Source: JAXFPC01 sp034180005
GTDB taxonomy: Bacteria > Bacillota > Negativicutes > Acidaminococcales > Acidaminococcaceae
DNA: 13,098 bases
Direction of reading: 5' to 3'
Assembly (NCBI GenBank): GCA_034180005.1
Contig: JAXFPC010000053.1
Location: 1 to 13,098, forward strand
Part shown: positions 6,701-13,098 of the stretch, piece by piece
Position numbering within the stretch: the stretch's first letter is position 1
Layout: the number at the start of each line of letters is the position of its first letter
Notes under the pieces: generated by a model
The model's database searches: none
Told to the model about the DNA's origin: nothing
Seen by the model: only the letters and a program-made list of their open reading frames with translations
Position numbers and translations under genes: made by a program

Positions 6701-7456
6701 CTGAATTTTTAATCGCATGCCTTTCTTTAAATTTGCTTTGAAATTACGAGCAGCTTCTTTGGGATTTTCTCCGTCTTTCGCATCAAAACGCTGTCTAACA
6801 TAAATACCGTTGCTGCCGTTGCTGATGCCGAACATTACTGTTATGGCTCCTGTTCTCAGCTCACGCTCTACGAAATCGACAAAATTCAGATCTTTATCAA
6901 AAATTTGGACAAACTCGCCCTCTACTACAACGTTATTTTCTTCTTCAGTTATGTCCGATATATTTTTAGTTGCACCTTTAATTTTTTTGCCCCACAAAAT
7001 ACCGTCCGCTTTTTTATCTCCATAAAGATTATCGTAGGCGCTGTTGAAAGATTCATCGTTTCCGATGTCTTGCTTGCCAACATCTAAATATTCGGAGCAA
7101 ACTGATACAGGAGAGCTCTCGCCGATACATAAACGAGTATCTTCAGGCAGAGGCTTACCCCCACAATCGGTAATGATTACGTCAGCTTCCTTAACACATC
7201 CGTCATCTCGCAACATCATGATGCTTCTCAAAGAAAAAGCGACGGAAAGCTTCTCTTCCATCGCATCAAGCAACTGCGGCTTTAAAGCGCCGCAGCTTGT
7301 ATAATAAACTTCCCATTCATCAGCCGACTGATTTAAGCAAATTTTTTTTATTTTCAGTGTCTGCAGCTGCAGCAATTCCATTTCGGAAAAAGATAATTCG
7401 CTAAAGAAGCTTTTTAATTTTTCCTCATCGGGAATTATACAATAGCATTTCTGCAT
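3767..7456 (-). CDS. polC: DNA polymerase III alpha subunit PolC, lacking the usual exonuclease domain
   Basis: This is the Gram-positive-type replicative DNA polymerase. The 1229-residue product shows an N-terminal domain (1-170) and an OB fold (about 175-270). The PHP domain (about 288-510) follows, with HCHTKMSKMD, ITDHG, GMEGYL, NHIIIL, GSACEAG and CDVHF. Then come a four-Cys zinc element (CPHC 683-686, CPEC 708-711), the catalytic PDIDLNFSG (736-744), LDILGHDDP, a helix-hairpin-helix tail, and a C-terminal QISLFG that fits the beta-clamp motif. B. subtilis PolC is 1437 residues and carries a DEDDh exonuclease inside PHP. Here GMEGYLISDH leads through about 24 mostly charged residues straight to NHIIILAKN, so the exonuclease is absent. 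ATG 7456 follows AAGGAC at good spacing, 22 bp after mgtC. A GTG at 7492 inside mgtC is open but lacks support. The gene is intact and in frame throughout. Confidence 0.97.
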   Translation of the reverse strand: MQKCYCIIPDEEKLKSFFSELSFSEMELLQLQTLKIKKICLNQSADEWEVYYTSCGALKPQLLDAMEEKLSVAFSLRSIMMLRDDGCVKEADVIITDCGGKPLPEDTRLCIGESSPVSVCSEYLDVGKQDIGNDESFNSAYDNLYGDKKADGILWGKKIKGATKNISDITEEENNVVVEGEFVQIFDKDLNFVDFVERELRTGAITVMFGISNGSNGIYVRQRFDAKDGENPKEAARNFKANLKKGMRLKIQGNVAPDKYLFDELVLQPKGIMALDKEERFDNAPVKRVELHCHTKMSKMDALTPMQELVRRAIKWGHKALAITDHGVVQAFPFCYDEAEGSGLKLIFGMEGYLISDHQLDIKDIEQEAADDKKSGKRSKVKSNHIIILAKNEIGLRNLYKLISISHLRYLNRRPLLPRQVLEEHREGLLLGSACEAGELYQAVRSGISDEELERIASFYDYLEIQPLGNNDFLVRENICTKEQLQDYNLKIYKLGKKLGKLTVATCDVHFLDPEDAQLRAILQAGQNYKDYDMQPPVYYRTTEEMLQEFSYMGEEIAYEVCVTNTNKIAEMVERLKPVPDRDQLYSPSIPGAEDMVRELSYKKAREWYGDELPALVEDRLKMELDAIIGNGFSVLYYIAHKLVKHSLDRGYLVGSRGSVGSSFVATMLDITEVNPLQPHYRCPHCRHSEFFVEQEYDSGFDLPPKSCPECGARMLRDGHEIPFAVFLGFHGDKVPDIDLNFSGGVDPDDKTGLSDQEVAHKYTEELFGRDNVCRAGTISTIASRTAFGFVRKYYEAKNISVHSAHVAAMAQGIAGVKRTTGQHPGGIMVVPRNMDIHYITPMNRPADDVAEETITTHYDYHSINDRLVKLDILGHDDPMVLKMLEKYIREVSDSSFDPKNIPVGDEATMKIFQDTSSLGVDAEQIGSQVGTFGIPECGTQFVRQMIYDVQPKNFSEVVRVSGYSHGTDVWLNNAQSLIKEGKPVKETISTRDDIMTNLIAKGVDPSLAFKIMEHVRKGKAAKKGLESKMIEAMKEVGVPEWYIGSCEKVQYLFPKAHAVAYVLMAYRIAYCKVHYPKEFYAAYFSVRAKDFDYTHIAKGTSYIKRYIKDIYELGYKASVQEKSTLTYLELANEMLERGFVFEPIDLYTSDPLRFEVTSKGLRPPLAAINGVGETAAKSIAAKRDKDNPFISMEDLRQRAGISKAVVEKLAELGILGDLPEDNQISLFG

Positions 7457-7478
7457 TTTGCAGTCCTTTCTTGATCCA

Positions 7479-8189
7479 TCAGGAAGACTCACACGATTCT
7501 ACGCCTTCCACACTTTGCAAACCCTGCATAATTTCGGCGCTGCTTGATTCCCTATTCATCTTCAGATAAAGGTCAAGCACAATTCTTGACTTTTCCTTAT
7601 TGTTCTTAACATTGAGTGATTTAACCTGAACATTGTTTTTTGACAAATAATCCGTAATATTTGTTATTACATTAGGGCTGTTCCTTACTATGATTCTTAT
7701 AAATTTTCGGTCGCTGCGACTGCCGGAAGCAAAGCGCTTCTCCCAAGTATGAAAAGTCACCAGAGTTACCATCGTGATAACAGTCGCCACCGAACTGAGC
7801 AAATATTTACCGCTGCCTACAGACAATCCGATTGCCGAAACCATCCACAAACTCGCAGCCGTTGTAAGGCCTTTAATGGTCAAGCCTTCGTGCAGTATGG
7901 TGCCGGCTCCTAAGAAGCCTATGCCGCTGACAACTTGCGCCGCAATTCTGGCCGAATCTCTTCTTTGTCCGATGTCTTCCGCATTAACAGTTCCGAAATC
8001 ATCGAAACCGTACAGCGATATCAACATAAAAAGCGCTGATCCCATGCACACGAGAATATGCGTTCGAAAACCGGCCGGGCGATCACCGCTGCCTCTTTCG
8101 ATACCGACAATCCCTCCCAGCAAAGCGGCAAAAATGAGTCGGGTCACCATGACAACTTCCTGATTATGTAAAATACTTATAAGATCCAT
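7479..8189 (-). CDS. MgtC/SapB-family membrane protein
   Basis: MgtC-family proteins are inner-membrane proteins linked to growth at low Mg2+ and, in pathogens, survival in macrophages and modulation of F1Fo ATP synthase; their molecular activity is not settled. The 236-residue product has about five hydrophobic segments in residues 12-147. It shows the family blocks LLGGIVGIERGSGDRPAGFRT (about 23-43), ILVCMGSALFMLIS and RIAAQVVSGIGFLGAGTIL (81-99). A soluble C-terminal domain (about 161-236) with the pattern of an ACT-like fold matches the long MgtC form rather than short SapB-only forms. ATG 8189 has a GAGGGG ribosome binding site in the 16-bp gap after proS. The gene is followed 22 bp later by polC, so it is co-transcribed with both. 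Its position between proS and polC interrupts the usual Firmicute order. Family is certain; a regulatory link to replication is not shown. Confidence 0.93.
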   Translation of the reverse strand: MDLISILHNQEVVMVTRLIFAALLGGIVGIERGSGDRPAGFRTHILVCMGSALFMLISLYGFDDFGTVNAEDIGQRRDSARIAAQVVSGIGFLGAGTILHEGLTIKGLTTAASLWMVSAIGLSVGSGKYLLSSVATVITMVTLVTFHTWEKRFASGSRSDRKFIRIIVRNSPNVITNITDYLSKNNVQVKSLNVKNNKEKSRIVLDLYLKMNRESSSAEIMQGLQSVEGVESCESS

Positions 8190-8205
8190 AGCGTCCCCTC
8201 TCTCA

Positions 8206-9915
8206 TTACAGGCTGCCGATAATTGTTTTTATCTCTCCGACATAATCAGACGTCAAAGGAAGCATTTTAATTTCTCCGGTTCTGCGGATTTTAACCTCCA
8301 ACATACCTTCAGTCAAAGTTTTAGGACCTACAATAATGCGCAGGGGATAACCGATAAGATCGGCATCTTTAAATTTCACGCCGGCGCGCTCATTACGATC
8401 GTCCAACGCAACATCCACGCCGGCGCGCTGCAGTTGCTCATAAATTTCCTCAGCTTTAGACATGGAGTCCGCATCCTTTGTATTTACAGGAACAACCAAT
8501 GCTTCAAAAGGAGCGATTGCTGCCGGCCAAATCATTCCGTCAGCATCGTTGTTCTGCTCTATTGAAGCTGCCATGGTACGACTTACGCCGATACCGTAGC
8601 ATCCCATAACCATGGGCTGCTCTTTACCATTCTCATTCAAAAATGTCGCGCCCATCGATTGGCTGTATTTAGTGAAAAGTTTAAATACCTGCCCCACTTC
8701 TATGCCGCGAGCTTTTGCTACTGCAGCTCCACAGTGAGGGCAGGGATCTCCTTCCTGAATCAAACGTATGTCGGCAATATGCGCAGGTTTAAAATCACGC
8801 GCAGGAGAAACATTGATGTAATGATAACCATCTTTATTGGCACCGCAACAAATGTTGCTCATCTCCATAACTGTGTGATCAATTACGACAATTGCCTTTT
8901 CCGGATCAATGCCCAGCGGTCCCATATATCCGCCTATAGTTCCCGCAGCGGCCAAGGCAGACTCGTCAGCCATCTCCACTTCGTTGACCCCGACGGTGTT
9001 GGCAACTTTAACAGGATTAACTTCATGGTCGCCGCGTACGAAACAAAGTATGAGTCCTTTTTCGCTGTTGAAAGCAACTGCCTTGACGGATTTTTCCACA
9101 GGCAGTTCCAAGTAACGGCAAACATCAGCTATCGTTTTACAATTCGGTGTGGCCACTTCAGCAACAACACGCTCATCCTCGGAAGCTGATTTGATGATAT
9201 GCATTTCAGCCTTCTCGGTATTGGCCGCATAATCACAATTTGTGCAGTAAACTATTTCCGCTTCACCGCTTTCGGCAAGCACCATGAATTCATGGCTGCC
9301 GCTACCGCCGATGGCACCGCTGTCAGCCTCAACAGGTCTGAAGGTCAGACCGCAACGTGTGAATACTCTCGTGTAAGCATCATACATTATTTTATAGGAA
9401 ACATCCAAGCCGGCTTCATCGCGGTCGAAAGAATAAGCATCTTTCATGATGAATTCACGACTGCGCATGAGTCCGAACCGCGGACGTCTTTCATCGCGAT
9501 ACTTGTTCTGAATCTGATAAAGATTAAGCGGCAACTGACGATATGAACGCACTTCATTCTTCACCAAGTTAGTTATCATTTCTTCATGAGTCGGTCCGAG
9601 ACAAAATTCCCTGCTATGACGATCTGTCAAACGCATCATTTCAGCTCCGTAAACGGTCCAGCGCCCGCTTTTTTGCCAAATTTCAGCCGGCTGAACTATT
9701 GGCATGAGTAACTCCTGCGCGCCGGAACAATCCATTTCCTCACGAATGATCTTTTCTATTTTTTTCAGTACACGCCAAGCCAAAGGCATATAATAGTACA
9801 TTCCTCCGGTGGATTTACGAATAAATCCCGCTCTAAGCATAAGTTGATGACTGATGACTTCCGCCTCTGCCGGAACTTCTCTCAGTGTCGGAGCAAACAT
9901 TTTAGAAACTTTCAT
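8206..9915 (-). CDS. proS: Prolyl-tRNA synthetase (bacterial type with editing domain)
   Basis: ProRS charges tRNA(Pro) with proline and, through its inserted INS domain, deacylates mischarged Ala-tRNA(Pro). The 569-residue length is typical of the bacterial-type enzyme. Visible parts are the N-terminal class II catalytic core with GPTHEE (107-112) and motif 2 RDERRPRFGLMRSREF (140-155). The INS editing domain covers about 225-405 with a CPHCG element at 392-396. Motif 3 GCYGIGVSR is at 438-446, followed by the C-terminal anticodon-binding domain. ATG 9915 is the first plausible start. Its Shine-Dalgarno sequence (GGCAGG, about 12 nt upstream) is weak, and an internal ATG at residue 6 has none better. 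The gene heads the proS-mgtC-polC operon. The leader between promoter and start is only about 57 nt, too short for a T-box. Confidence 0.97.
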   Translation of the reverse strand: MKVSKMFAPTLREVPAEAEVISHQLMLRAGFIRKSTGGMYYYMPLAWRVLKKIEKIIREEMDCSGAQELLMPIVQPAEIWQKSGRWTVYGAEMMRLTDRHSREFCLGPTHEEMITNLVKNEVRSYRQLPLNLYQIQNKYRDERRPRFGLMRSREFIMKDAYSFDRDEAGLDVSYKIMYDAYTRVFTRCGLTFRPVEADSGAIGGSGSHEFMVLAESGEAEIVYCTNCDYAANTEKAEMHIIKSASEDERVVAEVATPNCKTIADVCRYLELPVEKSVKAVAFNSEKGLILCFVRGDHEVNPVKVANTVGVNEVEMADESALAAAGTIGGYMGPLGIDPEKAIVVIDHTVMEMSNICCGANKDGYHYINVSPARDFKPAHIADIRLIQEGDPCPHCGAAVAKARGIEVGQVFKLFTKYSQSMGATFLNENGKEQPMVMGCYGIGVSRTMAASIEQNNDADGMIWPAAIAPFEALVVPVNTKDADSMSKAEEIYEQLQRAGVDVALDDRNERAGVKFKDADLIGYPLRIIVGPKTLTEGMLEVKIRRTGEIKMLPLTSDYVGEIKTIIGSL

Positions 9916-9978
9916 TACAAAAAGAAACCTGCCTCTCTATATTTAATAACTCTTCAAAATCTGTACAAAATATTTTTA

Positions 9979-9987
9979 ATTATACCA
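9979..9987 (-). promoter_or_regulatory. Extended -10 promoter of proS-mgtC-polC
   Basis: The minus strand reads TGGTATAAT (9987-9979), a complete TGnTATAAT extended -10 in the 95-bp gap between ispG and proS. The predicted start is near 9972. No good -35 is present at 16-18 bp; that area is TTTTAGCTTTTG, just downstream of the ispG stop codon. With no convincing terminator behind ispG, the promoter probably adds to read-through from the dxr operon rather than replacing it. Confidence 0.6.
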
Positions 9988-10010
9988 CAGACCTGCGGCA
10001 AAAGCTAAAA

Positions 10011-11087
10011 TCACGCTAAGGATTTTCTTTCATCCGTTATTTTAGCTATCTCGATAAACAACTCGTCAACAATATTTTCTTCGGGAACCTTCCTGATAAT
10101 TTCTCCTTTGCGGAACAAAAGTCCTTCACCGACACCTCCGGCAATTCCCACATCCGCTCCGCGGGCTTCTCCGGGGCCGTTGACCACGCAACCCATAACG
10201 GCCACACTTATAGGTTCCTTAATATCCGCCATACGACGCTCAACTTCCAACGCCAATTTCTCCAAGCTGATCCGCGTTCTGCCGCAAGTCGGACAGGATA
10301 TCAGCGTAGGTCCGGAGTCACGCAGGCCAAGAGATTTTAAAATGTCATGAGCAACTTTTACTTCACATACGGGATCACCTGTCAATGAAACACGAATTGT
10401 ATCGCCGATTCCTTCCGCAAGTAAAGTTCCGATCCCAACTGCCGATTTAATAATACCACTGTTCACAGTACCGGCTTCTGTTATACCTACGTGAAGAGGA
10501 TAGTCGCATTGAGCTGCCAACAAACGATAAGCAGCTATAGTTAAAGGCACATCATGCGCCTTTAACGAAACTTTAATGTTACGATAATCAAGCTGTTCTA
10601 AAATTCTTATATGCTGCCAAGCAGCTTCAACTAAAGCATCCGCCGTAGGGTATCCGTACTTTGCTAAAATATCGCGCGGTAAACTTCCTGCGTTAACACC
10701 GATACGTATAGGAATGTTGTTAACTTTTGCTTTTTCCACGACAGCCGCAACTTTATCCGCTCCGCCGATATTTCCCGGATTGAGTCGCAACCCGTCAACT
10801 CCGGCATCCAATGCAGCCAAAGCCAATTTATAATCAAAATGTATATCCGCTACCACCGGCAACGGACTGGCAGCACAAATTTTATCCAACCCAGTAGCGG
10901 CGGCATTATCCGGAACAGCGCAACGTACAATGTCGCACCCGGCTGCTGCCAGTGCGGAAATCTGCTCCAATGTGGCAGCATGATCGTCCGTTCTTGTATT
11001 TGTCATAGATTGTACGGAAACAGGATAGTCGCTGCCTATCCCCACATTGCCCAGTTTTATACTGCTAGTTTTTCTGCGCTCCGTCAT
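10011..11087 (-). CDS. ispG: 4-hydroxy-3-methylbut-2-en-1-yl diphosphate synthase (IspG/GcpE)
   Basis: IspG is a [4Fe-4S] enzyme that reductively converts MEcPP to HMBPP, the penultimate step of the MEP isoprenoid pathway, in the cytosol. The 358-residue product has the N-terminal TIM barrel (starting with the VGIGSDYPVSVQSMTNTRTD block, 15-34). Near the end it has the cluster-binding module: CPTCG gives C265 and C268, and GCVVNGPGE gives C300 and the conserved Glu307. There is no large insert, so this is the ordinary two-domain bacterial form. ATG 11087 has GAGGAG 8 nt upstream. That site overlaps the rseP stop codon (TGA 11102-11100), implying coupled translation. Together with dxr three kilobases upstream it places two MEP pathway steps in one transcript. 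All catalytic residues are present. Confidence 0.97.
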   Translation of the reverse strand: MTERRKTSSIKLGNVGIGSDYPVSVQSMTNTRTDDHAATLEQISALAAAGCDIVRCAVPDNAAATGLDKICAASPLPVVADIHFDYKLALAALDAGVDGLRLNPGNIGGADKVAAVVEKAKVNNIPIRIGVNAGSLPRDILAKYGYPTADALVEAAWQHIRILEQLDYRNIKVSLKAHDVPLTIAAYRLLAAQCDYPLHVGITEAGTVNSGIIKSAVGIGTLLAEGIGDTIRVSLTGDPVCEVKVAHDILKSLGLRDSGPTLISCPTCGRTRISLEKLALEVERRMADIKEPISVAVMGCVVNGPGEARGADVGIAGGVGEGLLFRKGEIIRKVPEENIVDELFIEIAKITDERKSLA

Positions 11088-11099
11088 TTACAGCACTCC

Positions 11100-12116
11100 T
11101 CACCGCGTAATATCTTTAAAAGTAGAAAATACGGTCAATGCAAGAATAAGTACCACACCTATCATCTGAATATTATTCATGGCTCTGCTTCCCAGCGATT
11201 TTCCTCGCAAAGCTTCCACCAACAACAGAATGAAATGTCCGCCGTCCAATGCAGGCAACGGCAGCAGATTGATTACCCCTAAATTTATACTCAGAAAAGC
11301 CACGAAATTGAAAAGAGGCAACACTCCCTGCTCCGCTATCCGTCCGGCCATCTGCGCAACACCTATCGGTCCTGAAATATCGGCGGCATTCCTTCCCGAC
11401 ACAAGTCCTATCAGTCCGTCAACCATTGACGAAATAACAGTACCGGTATAAACGACACCCAATTTTACAGCCTCAAAAAATCCGGGCTTATAATGAATGA
11501 TCTTCGGAGAGATACCTACTAACGCACGATTGTGTTCTTTATTAAATTCAGGATGAAGAACATACTCCTCCGTTTCAGTTCCACGCTCCGCTACTATTCG
11601 AACCGCATCAGTACCGTTAGCACGGAGTGTGACCAACACCTGTTCCCAGGTTTCTATCTTGCTGCCGTTGATAGTAATGATTTTATCTCCCGCGCGCAAT
11701 CCTACTTTTTCAGCAGCCATTCCTTGCGTCACATTTCCTATTACAGGTTCACTGACAGGTTTGTTGATACCTTCCAGTAAAAATATTCCCGTAAAAAGAA
11801 TTATCGGCAGAACAAAATTCATCAGCGCTCCTGCCAGAATCACCAACATCCTGGCAGGAATTGATTTTGATTTAAAGGAATTCTCCTCAACCGGATCGTC
11901 CGGATCCATCCCGGCTATTTTATTATATCCGCCTAACGGAATCATACGCAAACTGTATGTTGTGTCCCCATCCTTAGTCTGAAATAATCCCGGACCGAAG
12001 CCTATGGCAAATTCTTCCACACGCATCCCCATAGCCTTTGCAGCTAAAAAATGCCCCAATTCATGAACAGTCACCAAAACTCCGAACACAAACACAGCTG
12101 ATAAAATTGTCAGCAC
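11100..12116 (-). CDS. rseP: Site-2 intramembrane zinc protease RseP
   Basis: RseP cuts membrane-embedded substrates such as anti-sigma factors and leftover signal peptides after a first site-1 cut. The 338-residue product has an N-terminal membrane segment with HELGH at 18-22 (two zinc His ligands and the catalytic Glu) and MIPLGGY at 58-64. A second membrane segment around GALMNF (96-101) is followed by a PDZ domain (about 120-195). Near the C-terminus is NLLPLPALDGGH (283-294), whose Asp291 is the third zinc ligand, and then a last membrane segment (about 318-330). I take GTG 12116 as the start because GGGAGG lies 7 nt upstream; there is no ATG near it. It sits 27 bp after dxr and 12 bp before ispG. 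Single PDZ and this length match Firmicute RasP-type proteins. Substrates cannot be told from here. Confidence 0.96.
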   Translation of the reverse strand: MLTILSAVFVFGVLVTVHELGHFLAAKAMGMRVEEFAIGFGPGLFQTKDGDTTYSLRMIPLGGYNKIAGMDPDDPVEENSFKSKSIPARMLVILAGALMNFVLPIILFTGIFLLEGINKPVSEPVIGNVTQGMAAEKVGLRAGDKIITINGSKIETWEQVLVTLRANGTDAVRIVAERGTETEEYVLHPEFNKEHNRALVGISPKIIHYKPGFFEAVKLGVVYTGTVISSMVDGLIGLVSGRNAADISGPIGVAQMAGRIAEQGVLPLFNFVAFLSINLGVINLLPLPALDGGHFILLLVEALRGKSLGSRAMNNIQMIGVVLILALTVFSTFKDITR

Positions 12117-12143
12117 TCCGACACCTCCCTTTGCTGTCTATTT

Positions 12144-13098
12144 TTATCCTTTGATTTTAATGAATTCTTGTGCTGCTGCTCTGGCTTCACAGTCAGCCGC
12201 TCTTATATCTTCCAGCCGAGGCGAATACACACTTTTATGATTTTCGACAACCTTGGCGGTTATATAAGCTATGTCAAGATATTTTATTTTTTTATCCAAA
12301 AACGCATATACCGCTTCTTCATTGGCGGCATTGAAAGCACATGGTAATGTTCCGCCGGCTTTTCCACATTCCACAGCCAAGTTTAGAGAAGGGAATGTTT
12401 CCGTATCCGGAGCTTCAAAAGTCAGCGCGCCGGCTTTTACAAGATCAAGACTTTCATAAGTTTTAACAAAACGTTCCGGCCACGATAATGCGTACTGGAT
12501 CGGCAGACGCATATCAGGTTCACCCAACTGGGCAATAATGCTGCCGTCAACAAATTCTACGAGAGAATGAACCACACTTTGAGGATGTACCAAAACTTCA
12601 ATTTTATCGTAAGGCATGTCGAACAACCAATGAGCTTCAATAACCTCCAATCCTTTGTTAGCCAAAGTTGATGAATCGACGGTAATCTTTTTTCCCATGC
12701 TCCAGTTAGGATGCTGAAGGCATTGCTCCAATGCCACATGTTCCAACTGCTCGCGCTTCATTCCCCGAAACGGACCTCCTGAAGCAGTTATCAACAAACG
12801 TTTGACTTCATTGCTATTTCCGGAATGTAATGCCTGAAAAACAGCACTGTGTTCACTGTCCACAGGAGTAATTTTAACTTGTGACGCCGCCGCGGCTTCC
12901 ATGACAAGACTGCCTGCAGCTACAAGTGTTTCTTTATTGGCAAGAGCAATATGTTTGCCGCATTTGATTGCCTGCAAAGTAGGTTCCAAACCTGCGTAAC
13001 CTACCATAGCGGCCAGAACCGTATCGATACCCTCATAGGAGGCAGCTGCCAAAAGCCCTTCAGCGCCGCTCAATATTTCCGTTTTTCCTTTGTACCTG
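12144..13098 (-). CDS. dxr: 1-deoxy-D-xylulose 5-phosphate reductoisomerase, N-terminus cut off by the window edge
   Basis: DXR rearranges and reduces DXP to MEP with NADPH, the committed step of the MEP pathway. The frame is open to the right edge, giving the last ~317 residues of a protein that is normally about 380-390. The missing part includes the N-terminal NADPH-binding GSTGSIG motif. Visible landmarks in order are VGYAGLEPTLQA, NKETLVAAG, the metal-binding PVDSEHSAVFQAL, ASGGPFRG, HPNWSMGKKITVDSSTLANK and GLEVIEAHWLF. HPQSVVHSLVEF and the C-terminal helical domain follow. Metal and substrate ligands (Asp and Glu of DSEHS; Ser, Asn, Lys and Glu of the STLANKGLE segment) are intact. The TTG at 13073 is just an in-frame codon, because homology continues upstream (YKGKTEILSG). 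It leads the dxr-rseP-ispG cluster; the usual Firmicute neighbours further upstream would be cdsA and uppS. Confidence 0.97.
   Translation of the reverse strand, partial: RYKGKTEILSGAEGLLAAASYEGIDTVLAAMVGYAGLEPTLQAIKCGKHIALANKETLVAAGSLVMEAAAASQVKITPVDSEHSAVFQALHSGNSNEVKRLLITASGGPFRGMKREQLEHVALEQCLQHPNWSMGKKITVDSSTLANKGLEVIEAHWLFDMPYDKIEVLVHPQSVVHSLVEFVDGSIIAQLGEPDMRLPIQYALSWPERFVKTYESLDLVKAGALTFEAPDTETFPSLNLAVECGKAGGTLPCAFNAANEEAVYAFLDKKIKYLDIAYITAKVVENHKSVYSPRLEDIRAADCEARAAAQEFIKIKG

Noticed and set aside
7457..7492. GTG start for polC at 7492 overlapping mgtC.
   Set aside because: ATG 7456 has AAGGAC at good spacing, and the extra 12 residues look unlike PolC.
9984..9999. CCGCA/TGTGG hairpin after ispG as a terminator.
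   Set aside because: The stem is short and is followed by TATAATTAAAAA rather than a T-run; the bases are better explained as the extended -10 of proS.
9916..10010. Possible T-box leader before proS.
   Set aside because: The gap is only 95 bp with about 57 nt of leader, and no specifier stem, AGGGTGGNACCGCG-like T-box sequence or terminator is present.
1..13098. Mobile elements, CRISPR arrays, prophage or a defence island.
   Set aside because: No transposase, integrase, direct-repeat array or defence-family protein was found; all genes are housekeeping, co-oriented and similar in base composition.

Overview
The window looks like ordinary chromosomal core DNA of a low-to-mid GC Firmicute (Bacillota), most likely Negativicutes or a close relative. 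The evidence is a PolC-type replicative polymerase, a PyrR regulator, the dxr-rseP-ispG-proS-polC gene order common in Firmicutes, strong GGAGG-type ribosome binding sites and sigma-A-like promoters. The class-level placement is an inference from gene order and protein character, not from a database search. All ten complete genes and both truncated edge genes lie on the minus strand and are transcribed from right to left. There are no tRNA or rRNA genes, CRISPR arrays, transposases or prophage genes.

In transcription order, the right edge (13098 to 10011) holds dxr (5' end cut off), rseP and ispG. They are tightly spaced and carry two steps of MEP isoprenoid synthesis plus a site-2 intramembrane protease. 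A new extended -10 promoter (9979-9984) starts proS-mgtC-polC (9915 to 3767): prolyl-tRNA synthetase, an MgtC/SapB membrane protein, and the DNA polymerase III alpha subunit. This PolC is unusual because the DEDDh exonuclease domain normally inserted in its PHP domain is absent. A basic linker of about 30 residues sits there instead, while all nine expected PHP metal ligands are present.

Two bases past the polC stop codon comes a near-consensus promoter (TTGACA, 17 bp, TATACT). It drives a yybP-ykoY class (manganese-sensing) riboswitch with its own intrinsic terminator, followed by a calcium/cation antiporter (CaCA) family exchanger (3566 to 2640). The riboswitch suggests that this exchanger works in Mn2+ efflux or homeostasis.

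A 196-bp gap (2444-2639) holds a candidate terminator, a doubtful 43-codon ORF and an extended -10 promoter. The last operon follows: lspA, rluD, pyrR and a LUD-domain protein truncated by the left edge. lspA and rluD overlap, and the other genes are separated by 20-25 bp, so co-transcription and translational coupling are likely.

The two points most worth checking are the exonuclease-less PolC with an intact PHP metal site and the Mn2+ riboswitch controlling a CaCA exchanger.
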